Shown: positions 33,659 through 43,068, counted from the stretch's first letter. The stretch: 64,000 bases of DNA from Bdellovibrionota bacterium (GCA_963169695.1 CAUJDS010000031.1:1-64000), one strand, 5' to 3'. The notes: generated by a model not told the origin, from the letters alone. Numbers and translations: made by a program.

Positions 33659-34597
33659 ATGCGTCGAGTTATGTTTTGTGCATTGATGGCGGGTTGGAGT
33701 TCATTGGGGATTGCCAGTGCATCCCAAGTTGCAACGATCACTCGTTTGGACGGCAAGGTTCAGGTTTTTACCAATCCGAGCAAGACGCTTCAAGACAAAA
33801 AGAGCACCGTGAAGTTTGAAGATGCGTACTATCAGCTCGTTGATGCCAAAATTGGTGACAAGCTCGAAAAGGGAAACATCCTCAGAACTTTCCCGGACAG
33901 TAAGGCGTTAGTTATTTATGACAATGGCGATCAGATCAATGTAGGTTCGGGAAGTTCTTATAAGATTGAGTGGGATGGAGCGGGTGAAGCTGGCAAGTCT
34001 CCAAAGTTGGAACTCAAATACGGGTCGATTCGCGCGGTGATTTCAAAGCAGGGTCCCCGCAATGGCCTTCGATTAAAGACGCGTTCTGCGACGATGGGCG
34101 TGCGAGGCACTGATTTCTCTGTCTCTGACAATGTTGCGGATGGAGCCACGAAGCTTTCGGTGATCCGAGGAGAAGTCTTGATCAAACGCATTGGCGAAGC
34201 CAAAGAAACTCCCGTGAAGAATGGTAAGACGGCGGAAGTCAAAGCCGAAGTTCAGGTGCGACCGACGACCAAGGAAGAGACCGTTGTGATTCATCAGAAT
34301 TCAGTAATCCCCAAGCAAGCATTGCGGGAAGAAGTTTTGGCAACTCCCCAAGCGGTTGCTCAGGTGGAGGTCTTAGAAAAGAAAGCTGTCGAAACAACCT
34401 TGCGGGACATCAAGGAGCACGATCCCAAGCTCTATGCTTCGATCTCGGAGCAGAAACTTAATTCTGTGCAAGCAGTGGAGAGCCAAGTGATGAAGCAAGC
34501 ATTTATCGCTGCTCCAAAGGGTCCCTCTAAACCAGGTGCGCATGAGTTGGACAATTTGGATGAGAATGCTTACGAGCGTTACTTCAAGGCGCAGTAG
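33659..34597 (+). CDS. periplasmic FecR-domain protein
   Basis: 312 residues, signal peptide MRRVMFCALMAGWSSLGIASA, GGAGG 9 bases before the ATG. Residues about 25-190 fit the FecR fold: VATITRLDGKVQVF, DKLEKGNILRTFPDSKALVI, GSIRAVISK and ATMGVRGTDFSVS, the conserved R-G-T-x-F motif. Classical FecR has a transmembrane anti-sigma N-terminus; this one is a free periplasmic form with no sigma factor gene beside it. The C-terminal third is a charged helical tail. Stand-alone FecR proteins of this kind are common in the former Deltaproteobacteria and their role is not settled. It ends overlapping holA by 14 bases, convergently. Confidence 0.82.
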   Translation: MRRVMFCALMAGWSSLGIASASQVATITRLDGKVQVFTNPSKTLQDKKSTVKFEDAYYQLVDAKIGDKLEKGNILRTFPDSKALVIYDNGDQINVGSGSSYKIEWDGAGEAGKSPKLELKYGSIRAVISKQGPRNGLRLKTRSATMGVRGTDFSVSDNVADGATKLSVIRGEVLIKRIGEAKETPVKNGKTAEVKAEVQVRPTTKEETVVIHQNSVIPKQALREEVLATPQAVAQVEVLEKKAVETTLRDIKEHDPKLYASISEQKLNSVQAVESQVMKQAFIAAPKGPSKPGAHELDNLDENAYERYFKAQ

Positions 34598-35516
34598 CTT
34601 TTTGAATAAAGACGCTCCACGAAGCTAGCGGCAAACGTGGTGTCTGCTTGATTGCATGATCCAAATCCATCAGGGCTCGTTGGGCTTTTTGGCAAGTGGA
34701 CAGTGACCAATGCTCCGCCAGCCTTCGCAAACGGTCCGTGACAAAGGACGGCCCCTTGGGTGTATGGCCCGAAAAGAGTAAGGTGAGTTGCCGAAGGTTC
34801 CAGGCAAGCAAGCCGACTAGGGGAAGTGTGATTTCGGGATCATTGGCAAAGCGATGGCATTGCGACAGGCAGGTGTTGTAATTGCGCTCCAAAAAAGCAG
34901 ACACAAACTGATCCACCGAAAATCCTTCAAGGGGCAGGTCCTCCGCTTCGTAGCCGAGTTGTGATTTTTCGAGTTCTTGGTCCACGCGATCAAGGCTCCA
35001 CGGATCTAAGGAAACTAAGCGCTGCTGAAGCTCGCCCGTCAAAGCAAGTGAGCGACGCTTTGCTAGGTATTCAATCCATGCGCTACGATCGGCTTCAAGA
35101 ATCTCTTCGCAAGGAACCATGGCCGCTTTCTCGCTCAAAATTTTAATGCTCTTGCGCCGTTTGTCCCAGTCGGGACTCATCAAGACGCAGACGGTGGAGC
35201 TGGGGCCCATTTTTTCTGCTGGTCCAGTGAGGTCTTTAAGGGCTTCAAGACCTTCTACTAGTTGCGCGTCTCGGACTACCACTAGCTGCGCCCCTGGAAG
35301 GAGCGAATAGGATTGAGCGATGTCGAGGATCTGGTCGACGGTGGTTTCCTTGCCATCCAGAGAATAGAAGTGGTTGGAGTCAGCACCGAGTTGGGTTCGT
35401 ATTTGCCTCAAGAGCTCACGAGCCTTCATGGCTTCGGATCCGTAAATCCAATACACAGGGTAGATTTGATTTTTCTTAAGCCCTTGTTGAACTTCTTTGG
35501 TCGTTACGATGGGCAT
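34584..35516 (-). CDS. holA: DNA polymerase III delta subunit
   Basis: HolA is the clamp-loader subunit that opens the beta clamp. The start at 35516 (MPIVTTKEVQQ) is preferred over an upstream ATG because CTAGGAG lies 8 bases before it and the residues in front resemble nothing. The 310-residue length is near the family norm. Typical features are IYPVYWIYGSEAMKARELL, VVVRDAQLV, and a C-terminal LLAWNLRQLTLLFSG segment, with a degenerate AAA+ fold. The gene follows lptE with a 10-base gap, a widely conserved pairing. Confidence 0.85.
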   Translation of the reverse strand: MPIVTTKEVQQGLKKNQIYPVYWIYGSEAMKARELLRQIRTQLGADSNHFYSLDGKETTVDQILDIAQSYSLLPGAQLVVVRDAQLVEGLEALKDLTGPAEKMGPSSTVCVLMSPDWDKRRKSIKILSEKAAMVPCEEILEADRSAWIEYLAKRRSLALTGELQQRLVSLDPWSLDRVDQELEKSQLGYEAEDLPLEGFSVDQFVSAFLERNYNTCLSQCHRFANDPEITLPLVGLLAWNLRQLTLLFSGHTPKGPSFVTDRLRRLAEHWSLSTCQKAQRALMDLDHAIKQTPRLPLASWSVFIQKATAP

Positions 35517-35526
35517 CCAGATTCTC

Positions 35527-36141
35527 CTAGAACAGGGCCAGCATGGATTCATTAAAATCCGACGCCAGCTCGTCGCTTAAGTCACGAATGGCACGCTGGT
35601 AAGAACTTTCATTGTGAAGGGCAGAGGTTGTGCCTAGGACTCCTAGACGATTATTACCCACAAAAACTTTGCTACGAGAAAGCCCGGTGCTCCAAAGCAT
35701 CTTGGGATCGATTCCTTTCTTTGGATTATAGCGATACAAACCAAAACTTGCTGTGAGGGTAGCGTTGTAGTGTGAAGCAATGATGCGCTTATTGCCAACC
35801 GCAGCGCTGCTTGGCTCCAGCTGATCCACTGAGGTTGTGAGGTAGGTGCCGTAGTCGGCTTTTTCGATCGTGCCAAGGACCACCGCATCGGCTTCCGCTT
35901 TGTTGTCGGTTACGCGAACCAACTGATGAGAATTGATGGTACGAACCAAAGCATTGTAGAGGACGTTCTCGGCACCAGCAGTGAGAGAATGGTTTTCGAT
36001 AGGCTTGAGGTAGATTTTACGAATGCCTTTTTCTACCAATTGGCTATTGGAAGACTGACGAAGGGTGTAGCCGCAGCCCATGCCAGCCAAGCCGATCACC
36101 AGAATACTCAAAACAGCCTTGAAAGGTCGTAGGCTTATCAT
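35527..36141 (-). CDS. lptE: LPS-assembly lipoprotein LptE
   Basis: LptE is the lipoprotein plug of the LptD outer-membrane LPS translocon. The ATG at 36141 is preferred; the frame opens with a TTG three codons earlier. The N-terminus is a lipoprotein signal, VIGLAGMGCGYTLR, with Cys as the lipidated residue, followed by the family-typical G-Y-x-x-R and IRKIYLKPIENHS, ALVRTINSHQLVRV. The position directly upstream of holA supports the assignment. Length 204 residues, normal for the family. Confidence 0.85.
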   Translation of the reverse strand: MISLRPFKAVLSILVIGLAGMGCGYTLRQSSNSQLVEKGIRKIYLKPIENHSLTAGAENVLYNALVRTINSHQLVRVTDNKAEADAVVLGTIEKADYGTYLTTSVDQLEPSSAAVGNKRIIASHYNATLTASFGLYRYNPKKGIDPKMLWSTGLSRSKVFVGNNRLGVLGTTSALHNESSYQRAIRDLSDELASDFNESMLALF

Positions 36142-36204
36142 GGGGGGCAATCTATCAGAGCCGAACTATGAAAAAAACCTGGATTACGCTATCCTGGAAG
36201 CAGC

Positions 36205-36564
36205 ATGGCATTAGGCATCTTTTCTAGTTTATCCGAGATCTTAGAGAAGGCGAGGGGGCGGCATCCTGCTTGGTCTAAGCGTATGGATGAGGCGGAGGCA
36301 GTGGCGCGCTGGGAAGCCGCCGTTGGAGAGACCATCGCCAAGCATGCCCGGGCCAAAACCATTCAGGATTCCGTTTTATGGGTAGAGGTTGACCATGCTA
36401 TTTGGCGAGCGGAGCTTCAGTTTCGGAAAGTCCAGATTCTTGAAATCCTCAATCAAGGCAAGTCCGCGCTTACAGACATCTTCTTTATCAATCCGAGAGA
36501 GCCGTCGCATAAATGGACCTCAGGATCCAAGAAGGCGTCGAACAGCCGAAATCCCAAAGACTAA
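36205..36564 (+). CDS. DUF721 (DciA-like) protein
   Basis: The 119-residue protein matches DUF721: MALGIFSSLSEILEKARGR, RWEAAVGETIAKHARAKTI, LWVEVDHAIWRAELQFRKV, with the characteristic W-x-x-x-V-G-x-x-I and L-x-V-x-x-x-x-x-x-W-x-x-E-L pattern. Members include DciA, the replicative helicase loader operator of many bacteria. Whether this copy loads DnaB is inferred. It is divergent from lptE and its 3' end overlaps the convergent gene by 45 bases. Confidence 0.8.
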   Translation: MALGIFSSLSEILEKARGRHPAWSKRMDEAEAVARWEAAVGETIAKHARAKTIQDSVLWVEVDHAIWRAELQFRKVQILEILNQGKSALTDIFFINPREPSHKWTSGSKKASNSRNPKD

Positions 36565-37083
36565 AAATATCAAAATGGCCAAAACCAGGAATTGATACAA
36601 ACGAATGCTTTCAATTCCGCGAGGAGGATTGGCGCGGGTTCCGCTGGCGTGTGGTCGATGAACCGGCTGGTAGCGACGTGCTGCTTTGATGGGTGCTTTG
36701 ATCTCTCGAAAAGAACGGTTTTCTAGGACGCCGGCTTCGACTCCAGATTCCATCTCGAGTTCTATTTCATCGAGTGTGGGGTCGGCTTCTTCCCAATCGC
36801 GCTTAACGTCGATTACCGTCTTCGTTGCGCCGCTATCTGTTTCTGTGATTTCTTCCTGGACATCGATCGGGGTCGAAAACGCAGGTTTCAAAGGAAAATC
36901 ACAGAACCTGCGACCTTCTTCCACATCATGAACGTAAAACCAATATCCGCCGGCTGGACAAAGTTCATCATCGGCCATAAGACCACGGGTTTCGGACAGT
37001 GCCCTAATCTCTTCTTTCGTGTACGGACCGGCGATGACATTGTCAGCCGAACGTACCAGCCAGCGATCGATATTTAGCCCCAT
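36520..37083 (-). CDS. GYF_2-like domain protein with a C-terminal membrane anchor
   Basis: 187 residues. Residues 8-60 (WLVRSADNVIAGPYTKEEIR ... GGYWFYVHD) follow the W-x-x-x-x-x-x-x-x-G-P-Y/F pattern of GYF_2-like domains, short modules seen at the start of many bacterial membrane proteins. An acidic middle (EEADPTLDEIELEMESG) and basic stretch lead to one transmembrane helix at the end (LYQFLVLAILIFLVFGISAV). It would be tail-anchored with a cytoplasmic GYF domain. It overlaps the DUF721 gene convergently and lies 27 bases downstream of the MlaF-like gene on the same strand. Confidence 0.72.
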   Translation of the reverse strand: MGLNIDRWLVRSADNVIAGPYTKEEIRALSETRGLMADDELCPAGGYWFYVHDVEEGRRFCDFPLKPAFSTPIDVQEEITETDSGATKTVIDVKRDWEEADPTLDEIELEMESGVEAGVLENRSFREIKAPIKAARRYQPVHRPHASGTRANPPRGIESIRLYQFLVLAILIFLVFGISAVRRLLGS

Positions 37084-37110
37084 GGACCTAGCATACGCGA
37101 AGGAGCCTGT

Positions 37111-37890
37111 TCATGAAAGTGCTTCGACAGTTCGACGTTCCGCCTCCAAAAATCCTACGACCGACTCATGTTGGCATTTCTTGAGGTCCGAGGCGCTTCC
37201 ACAGAAAGCCACATGACCCCCACTCAAAAATACAATCTGGTCGGCAAGGTGTAGGGCAGCTGGAATGTCGTGACTAATAACGATCGACGTCGTCTTGAGT
37301 TCTCGCTTCACCGTAGCAATAAGGTCATCCACCGTGATGCGAGTAATCGGATCGAGTCCGGTGGTTGGCTCATCGTAAAGAAGCAGGGCAGGTTCGGCAA
37401 TGATGGCTCGGGCCAGACCTACTCGTTTCTTCATACCGCCTGAAATTTCATTGGGGTATTTGTCGTATCCTTCATGCATTCCGAGGAGCGAAAGCGTCTT
37501 CTTGACTCGCTTCTGGATCTCAGCTTCTGGAGGATTTTCGTGTTCTCTCAGAGGAAACGCCACGTTTTCAAAAACAGTTTTGTCGTCAAAGAGCGCCGAG
37601 TTTTGGAAAAGCACTCCAATTTTTAGCCGAATTTGCGTCAATTCTTTATTGGAAAGGTTGGTCACGTCTTTTTGGTCGATCAAGATCTGACCGCTGTCTG
37701 GCTTAAGCAATCCAAGGATGTGTTTGATCAGAACCGACTTCCCCGTGCCGGAGGGGCCCAGAATATAGGTCAATTTGCCTTTAGGAAAAAGGACCGAAAT
37801 GCCTTTGAGGACTTGGTCCCTGCCGCCACGAAAACTTTTGCGGAGGTTTACGACTTCAACTTCGACTTCCATCGACGTAGCGTCGCTCAA
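37111..37890 (-). CDS. ABC transporter ATP-binding protein, MlaF type
   Basis: 259 residues. Walker A GPSGTGKS at 45-52, Q-loop LFQNSALFDD, signature EISGGMKKRVGLARA, Walker B LLLYDEPTTGLD, switch His in IVISHD. The signature SGGMKKR and the F-x-x-G-A/S-L-F-D-D Q-loop are characteristic of the MlaF/MKL subfamily, which drives phospholipid or lipid traffic through MCE proteins. No permease (MlaE) or MCE gene sits beside it here. The frame opens with a TTG; an ATG six codons in (37872) is equally plausible. It overlaps alr by 35 bases. Confidence 0.88.
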   Translation of the reverse strand: MSDATSMEVEVEVVNLRKSFRGGRDQVLKGISVLFPKGKLTYILGPSGTGKSVLIKHILGLLKPDSGQILIDQKDVTNLSNKELTQIRLKIGVLFQNSALFDDKTVFENVAFPLREHENPPEAEIQKRVKKTLSLLGMHEGYDKYPNEISGGMKKRVGLARAIIAEPALLLYDEPTTGLDPITRITVDDLIATVKRELKTTSIVISHDIPAALHLADQIVFLSGGHVAFCGSASDLKKCQHESVVGFLEAERRTVEALS

Positions 37891-39028
37891 CTCGATCCGA
37901 AAGTGAAGTCAGCAGTTCGTAGGGAACCGTCTGAGCCGCCTGGGCCTGTTTCCAGAGGTCCAAGTGGTCGCCCCAGAGTTCCACCCAGTCCCCTGTCTTT
38001 GTACTAGGAGGCAGGGATGCCGCCATCAAGTCCATGCTGACCCGTCCCAATAAAGGTCGACGCGTTCCGGCATAAACCCAGCCCTTGGAGCTGAGGAGTC
38101 GATGCATGCCGTCTGCATATCCTGCGCTGATAATCCCAACGCGAGTGGAGGTCTTTGGTCGAAAGGTGAAGCCGTAGCCAACGCCTTGGCCCGCGGCCAC
38201 CTGATGAATCTGAATAATGCGCACTTCGACTCGCATCACAGGCTTCAATCCACGTTGAGGGGCATCGGTCCAAGGTGGAATTCCATACAGGGCTAGTCCC
38301 GGGCGCACCAAAGTGGATTGATCTTCCACCTTCCATGCCCGAGCGTTCCAAATGGCGGCGCTATTGGCAAAGTGCCAATCCGAGGCATCGTGCTTTTGCC
38401 AAAATCGACCTCGAAGTTCTTGGAAGCGTTGAAGTTGGAGGCGGCTGAGTGGGTGATTGGGTTTTTCGGAGTGTGCCAGGTGGGTCATCCATCCCTGTGG
38501 TTGGTGCCGGTGTTCGAGTTGGTCGAGCACGCGCGCAAGATCACTGACTTCTTCCATATCAATTCCGAGGCGATTCATGCCGGTGTTGAACTTCAAGTGG
38601 TAGGGCAAGGTGCGGTGCGCGCCCTGGCGAATAAAGTGATTGAAGTCTTCGAGCGAAGTTAGGACGGGAGTCAAGTGATGCTTCTGACAGAAGGAGCGCT
38701 TCCAGGTTTCCCACGGCGTACAGTCAGAAAAAACCAGAATCTTGGGGTTGGTTCGTGAGGCGCCCAATCCCATGCGAAGTTCTGCACCTTCTTGCAGGGT
38801 TGCTACGCCAAATCCCGCCAAACCAGGTTCTTTCAATAGGGAACGTGCGACGGCAGTAGCGCCGTGGCCATAGGCATTGGCTTTGACCATAGCGAGAATA
38901 TCGCGCTGGCCTGATTCTCGACGAAGGATTCTAAAGTTGTTGTGAAGTCGCTGAAGATCCACGAATGCCGTGATTCGAGTGGAAGAGGGTCTAGAGGGAT
39001 GCAGTGGGACTTTTTTCTTTTGGATCAT
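37856..39028 (-). CDS. alr: alanine racemase
   Basis: Alr interconverts L- and D-alanine for peptidoglycan. The 390-residue PLP enzyme has the lysine motif AMVKANAYGHG (Lys49) that forms the Schiff base, HLKFNTGMNRLGI, AHSEKPNHPLSRLQL, FANSAAIWNA, and RPGLALYGIPP. The C-terminal domain carries GYADGMHRLLS, GRVSMDLMAA and the catalytic Tyr region near GVGYGFTFR. It overlaps the upstream membrane gene by 38 bases and mlaF by 35 bases, so the three are translationally coupled. Confidence 0.94.
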   Translation of the reverse strand: MIQKKKVPLHPSRPSSTRITAFVDLQRLHNNFRILRRESGQRDILAMVKANAYGHGATAVARSLLKEPGLAGFGVATLQEGAELRMGLGASRTNPKILVFSDCTPWETWKRSFCQKHHLTPVLTSLEDFNHFIRQGAHRTLPYHLKFNTGMNRLGIDMEEVSDLARVLDQLEHRHQPQGWMTHLAHSEKPNHPLSRLQLQRFQELRGRFWQKHDASDWHFANSAAIWNARAWKVEDQSTLVRPGLALYGIPPWTDAPQRGLKPVMRVEVRIIQIHQVAAGQGVGYGFTFRPKTSTRVGIISAGYADGMHRLLSSKGWVYAGTRRPLLGRVSMDLMAASLPPSTKTGDWVELWGDHLDLWKQAQAAQTVPYELLTSLSDRVERRYVDGSRS

Positions 39029-40601
39029 AATAGACAGCCATGGTCCTCATCATTCTTACCAGGAGATCGCGTCGGGTGGAACTCAAGACTCCAGATTGAA
39101 GGATGACTAAGATACCCATGAGGTGAATCCGCTGCTGAGCGTCCATGCGGGGGACTGCCCACGCTTCAAAAAAAGCGACTTTCCATCGCTCCATGACTTG
39201 TTTGGAGAGAGGCTCGTAATTGGCAAGGGAGGCAAGTTTTCCGCGCCGGGTGCAATCGAGGATTCGCTGATAGGCACCCGAATGAATCGGAAATGACAAT
39301 TCCGCAGGGGTCGCAGTGGATTCGAGTCCTGAGTCTGTTTCGAGAAAAGCGACGCTAATACTAGGATTGTATCGAAAAAACAACGTCGGGCTTTCGCAAA
39401 GCTTTTCGGCAGTTGAGGCGAGGAGCGATGCAATGACTCGAGGATCTTGAATTCGCCGCGCATGGTTTTCGAATTGTGCAAGTGCTTGGAGCGCTTCTTT
39501 CTGGTCATCGGGAATTTGATGGACGGGAGGTGGTGCTGGAGCATGAAATCCCACGATGATTTCATCGCCGTGGATGGTGACTGGGATTCCGGTGACTTCC
39601 TCGCCGAAGCTTGCTTCGGGTATTCCAACGGGCAGAGAGGTCGCTAGGAATTTTTTGGGACAATTTCTGAAGCGCTTCCATGCAGTACCAGAAAGCAAAA
39701 GAACCCCTGTAGCAATGAAGATGGCTCCCACTGGGAAGTTCGAAGTTTCATCATTCGGTAGGCGGAATGCCGCGTGACGATCTACACGTTCCATCACCAA
39801 GAACCAAGGCCAGGGTTCAAGGTTCTGGACCGCAGCAAAGGCAGGGAGTTGATCGAGAGATGGAAAGGCAACGGGAGACACTTCAGGGCGCGAAGTTGCA
39901 GCTTGGTGAAGAAGAATCCAATTCTGGTAGACGTCCGTCTTTTGAAAGTCGGTTTGGATCAGGGCAGTTTGATTGTGAAAGGCTATTTTTCCATCTAAAG
40001 ATAAAAGGAAGCTACGATACAAGTCTTTATCGGTTGCTTCGCTAGCGGATTGCAAAAGCTCATTGATCCAACGGTCGGGACGGATGGTGATGATCGCGCG
40101 GCTTATGGGGCTTGATCCAGCAGTGGCTTTCAGAATAGCGAAGCCCATCCATTTGTTTTGTCCTGGAGCCGCTCCTTCCGCACGGTAGTGAACAGGAAAA
40201 GCCGTGACTCCATATTGACGAAGGTGACTGACGTTGAGATTTTTCTGTAGGTCTCCCAAAAGAATGGACTCAAAGAATCGTGCTTGGGTACTTGGAAAGT
40301 TGGTGTTCTTGGTGCTTGCTATCAGCTTCTCTAATCCCTTGGCTCCCAGGGTGATTTCTGCGCGATAGAGCCAGGAGTCTTTTTGGAGGAATTGGCCATT
40401 GAGCGATTCCTCCGAGTAGGTCCTGATTTTGCGAAGGATGCCTTGGCGAAGGGTTGTGAAGCGGGACTCGAGTTCGTCTTGGGCGCCTTGCTCAGCCTCT
40501 ACCTTGCGGTGATGCGCGCGATAAACCAAGGTAAGGCTCAGGCCAACCAGAATAGCGAGCGACCCCGATAGAATCGGACGTGATTTCAGAAGGATTGACA
40601 C
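38991..40601 (-). CDS. two-helix membrane protein with periplasmic sensor-like and cytoplasmic GAF-like regions
   Basis: 536 residues. A transmembrane helix near 8-27 (LSGSLAILVGLSLTLVYR) and another near 290-307 (VGAIFIATGVLLLSGTAW) bracket a ~260-residue periplasmic region of Cache-like flavour (WMGFAILKATAGSSPISRA, LLSLDGKIAFHNQ). The cytoplasmic part, about 230 residues, ends with a GAF-like stretch (SVAFLETDSGLE, FFEAWAVPRM, LMGILVILQS) and no kinase or cyclase motif. It looks like a signalling protein without a recognisable output. It starts the alr-mlaF-GYF transcription unit and is divergent from nadB. Confidence 0.65.
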   Translation of the reverse strand: MSILLKSRPILSGSLAILVGLSLTLVYRAHHRKVEAEQGAQDELESRFTTLRQGILRKIRTYSEESLNGQFLQKDSWLYRAEITLGAKGLEKLIASTKNTNFPSTQARFFESILLGDLQKNLNVSHLRQYGVTAFPVHYRAEGAAPGQNKWMGFAILKATAGSSPISRAIITIRPDRWINELLQSASEATDKDLYRSFLLSLDGKIAFHNQTALIQTDFQKTDVYQNWILLHQAATSRPEVSPVAFPSLDQLPAFAAVQNLEPWPWFLVMERVDRHAAFRLPNDETSNFPVGAIFIATGVLLLSGTAWKRFRNCPKKFLATSLPVGIPEASFGEEVTGIPVTIHGDEIIVGFHAPAPPPVHQIPDDQKEALQALAQFENHARRIQDPRVIASLLASTAEKLCESPTLFFRYNPSISVAFLETDSGLESTATPAELSFPIHSGAYQRILDCTRRGKLASLANYEPLSKQVMERWKVAFFEAWAVPRMDAQQRIHLMGILVILQSGVLSSTRRDLLVRMMRTMAVYYDPKEKSPTASL

Positions 40602-40687
40602 TGCGCACGGTCCCCCATAGATTGGAGCACTTCCCCAGACTTAGGATAGCACGGGAATGGGCAGAGAGAAGAGGCGAGTCGAAACGT

Positions 40688-42298
40688 ATGAGAGATGTCA
40701 AAATATTGATCCTCGGTACCGGCTTGGCAGGAATGAGCGTCGCCCTCAAGTTGGCGGAGCGAGGATTTCCTGTCTCTCTCGTCAGCAAAACACGGCTCGA
40801 AGAAGGCGCCACCCGTTATGCTCAAGGTGGTATTGCCTCCGTTTGGTCTGACCAAGATAGCTTTGAAGAACATGCACGGGACACGATGGACTCTGGTGCA
40901 GGACTCTGCCGACGAGAGGCCGTTGAAGCGTGCGTAAGAGAAGGCCCTGAACAAGTTCGAGAATTGATTCGATGGGGAGTAGCGTTTTCTCGACAGTCCG
41001 ATCAATTGGATTATGACCTGCATCGCGAAGGGGGCCACGGTAAGCGTAGGATCCTTCATTCTCAAGATCGAACGGGAATGGCTATCACGGAAGCATTAGC
41101 CAAACAGGTTCGAAGCCATTCCAAAATTGAAATCCTCGAAAATCATATTGCAATCGATCTCATCACTGATGAAAGTCTGGGCAGATCTCCGCGAGGTCAT
41201 TCGCGTTGTCTGGGTGCCTATGTCTTAGATGAAGCGACCGGTGAAGTGCTGACCCTACGAAGTGATGTGACGGTGCTTGCAACGGGGGGTGCCGGCAAAG
41301 TCTACCTCTATACCTCCAATCCGGATGTCAGTACTGGAGATGGAATTGCGATGGCCTATCGTGCGGGTGCTCGAGTCGCCAACCTTGAGTTCATGCAATT
41401 TCATCCCACTTGCCTTTACAATCCTGCTTTGGATGCCATCGGAAAAACTTTTTTAATTACGGAAGCCCTGCGAGGAGAAGGCGCTATTTTGCGCAATCGA
41501 TTGGGTGAGGACTTCACAGTCCAGACGGACCCGAGGGGGTCTTTGGCTCCTCGCGATCTCGTAGCTCGCGCTATAGATTATGAATTGAAGAAGTCGGGTG
41601 AGACCCATGTTTTCTTGGATGCCACGTCTCTTTCGGATGAGAAATTTCGTGAGCAGTTTCCGATGATCTTAGCGGTCTGCAAAAAAATGGGAATTGATCC
41701 ACGGGTGGATTGGATTCCGGTGGTACCCGCCGCGCACTACAGTTGTGGAGGAGTGTGGACGGATCTCTTTGCACGTACGAGCGTATCGCATCTTTTTGCG
41801 GTGGGAGAAGTGGCATGTACGGGGCTTCACGGTGCCAATCGACTCGCAAGCAATTCTTTACTGGAGGCCGTAGTTTTTTCGGAACGTTGTGTCCGTGCCG
41901 CGCTTGAACTCTTAGGTGCCCCTACGGAAGCTTGCGAAGACCTTCCTGAACTACCTCGTTGGGAGACCGGATTGGCAGTGCCTGCGGAGGATAAAATCGA
42001 CGTGGCCGCGCTTTGGCGTGAAATCCGAACACTGATGCAAACCTATGTAGGAATCGTTCGAAGCGATCGACGACTCAAAAAGGCCGAGCGGCGATTAGAA
42101 ATATTGAGACGAGAAGTAGAAGATGATTATTGGAAGCATTTGCCTACGCGGGATCTCATAGAACTAAGAAACTTATCCACCGTAGCAGAATTGATCGTGC
42201 AAAGCGGCCTGCTTCGAAAGGAGAGCCGCGGACTCCATTATACGGTTGACTATCCAATCAAAAATGACGAATTCTTTCTAAGGGATACCCTTTTATAG
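40688..42298 (+). CDS. nadB: L-aspartate oxidase
   Basis: NadB oxidises L-aspartate to iminoaspartate, the first step of NAD synthesis. The ATG at 40688 begins MRDVKILILGTGLAGMSVAL, an FAD Rossmann motif; a longer frame from 40580 overlaps the divergent gene and is rejected. The 536-residue length is normal. Motifs: EEGATRYAQGGIASVW, EGGHGKRRILHSQDRTGMAI, TGGAGKVYLYTSNPD and DGIAMAYRAGARVANLEFMQ, HPTCLY, PAAHYSCGGVWTD, GEVACTGLHGANRLASNSLL. These fit NadB and the frd/sdh flavoprotein family. No nadA or nadC is adjacent. Confidence 0.95.
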   Translation: MRDVKILILGTGLAGMSVALKLAERGFPVSLVSKTRLEEGATRYAQGGIASVWSDQDSFEEHARDTMDSGAGLCRREAVEACVREGPEQVRELIRWGVAFSRQSDQLDYDLHREGGHGKRRILHSQDRTGMAITEALAKQVRSHSKIEILENHIAIDLITDESLGRSPRGHSRCLGAYVLDEATGEVLTLRSDVTVLATGGAGKVYLYTSNPDVSTGDGIAMAYRAGARVANLEFMQFHPTCLYNPALDAIGKTFLITEALRGEGAILRNRLGEDFTVQTDPRGSLAPRDLVARAIDYELKKSGETHVFLDATSLSDEKFREQFPMILAVCKKMGIDPRVDWIPVVPAAHYSCGGVWTDLFARTSVSHLFAVGEVACTGLHGANRLASNSLLEAVVFSERCVRAALELLGAPTEACEDLPELPRWETGLAVPAEDKIDVAALWREIRTLMQTYVGIVRSDRRLKKAERRLEILRREVEDDYWKHLPTRDLIELRNLSTVAELIVQSGLLRKESRGLHYTVDYPIKNDEFFLRDTLL

Positions 42299-42321
42299 GG
42301 GATTCCTTAAGTAGGATCAAA

Positions 42322-43068
42322 ATGAATCTATTATTCATCTATAGTTTTGGCGCCGGAGTGTTTTTGATTTTAGAAGCGCTCTCCTTTTGGCGTGTGCAGG
42401 AGCGATACTCTCGGCGAGTGCGATGGAATGTAGGAATGGCATTCCTTGGACTTCTTGCTATTCGGATTTTAGGGATGGCTGGGATGATTCGCTCAGGCTC
42501 GGGAGCGTTGTGGGATAAAATCCCGGTCTTGCTTCAGTTTGTTTTTGGGTTTTTGCTATTAGATTTTATTCAGTACTATGTGCACCGCGCGTTTCATTTT
42601 TTTCCAAGTCTTTGGCGATTTCATCGCATTCATCACATGGACCAAGGGTTGGATTGGTCGACCGGAATGCGATTTCATTTTCTAGAGCTGGTACTTTCTT
42701 TTTGGGTGCGAGCAATCTTTGCTTATCGATTGGGAGTCCCTACTCAAGTGTTTTTTGCGTATGAAGGCGCACTCATTTTTGCTGAGTTGTATACGCATTC
42801 CAATTGGAAGCTTCGCCCTTCCATCGAGCATTTTTTGCAGCGTGTATTGATTACTCCCTCGCTTCACCGCGTCCATCATTCACAAAATGAATATGAGCGA
42901 CTCTCTAATTTTGGATCTGTGTTTTCTTTTTGGGATCGTCGCTTTGAAAGCCTGAGGCTGCACTGTGATGGCGAACTTCAGCTTGGAGTTCGAGCATTGA
43001 AAGATGAGGACTATAAGTGGATCAGCCTGTTGTGGTTGCCCTTTCAAAAAGGACCGTCCGAAAAGTAG
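42322..43068 (+). CDS. fatty acid hydroxylase / sterol desaturase superfamily protein
   Basis: 248 residues, four or five membrane segments. The histidine clusters of the diiron hydroxylase superfamily are all present: YVHRAFHFFPSLWRFHRIHH, HSNWKL, and a SLHRVHHSQNEYE motif. It starts 24 bases after nadB with TAGGATC upstream and is probably cotranscribed. Members hydroxylate or desaturate sterols, carotenoids, fatty acids or ether lipids. The substrate is not readable from sequence. Confidence 0.88.
   Translation: MNLLFIYSFGAGVFLILEALSFWRVQERYSRRVRWNVGMAFLGLLAIRILGMAGMIRSGSGALWDKIPVLLQFVFGFLLLDFIQYYVHRAFHFFPSLWRFHRIHHMDQGLDWSTGMRFHFLELVLSFWVRAIFAYRLGVPTQVFFAYEGALIFAELYTHSNWKLRPSIEHFLQRVLITPSLHRVHHSQNEYERLSNFGSVFSFWDRRFESLRLHCDGELQLGVRALKDEDYKWISLLWLPFQKGPSEK

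Noticed and set aside
40580-40687. Longer N-terminus for nadB
   Set aside because: It overlaps the divergent gene's start, and the FAD motif begins immediately after the ATG at 40688.
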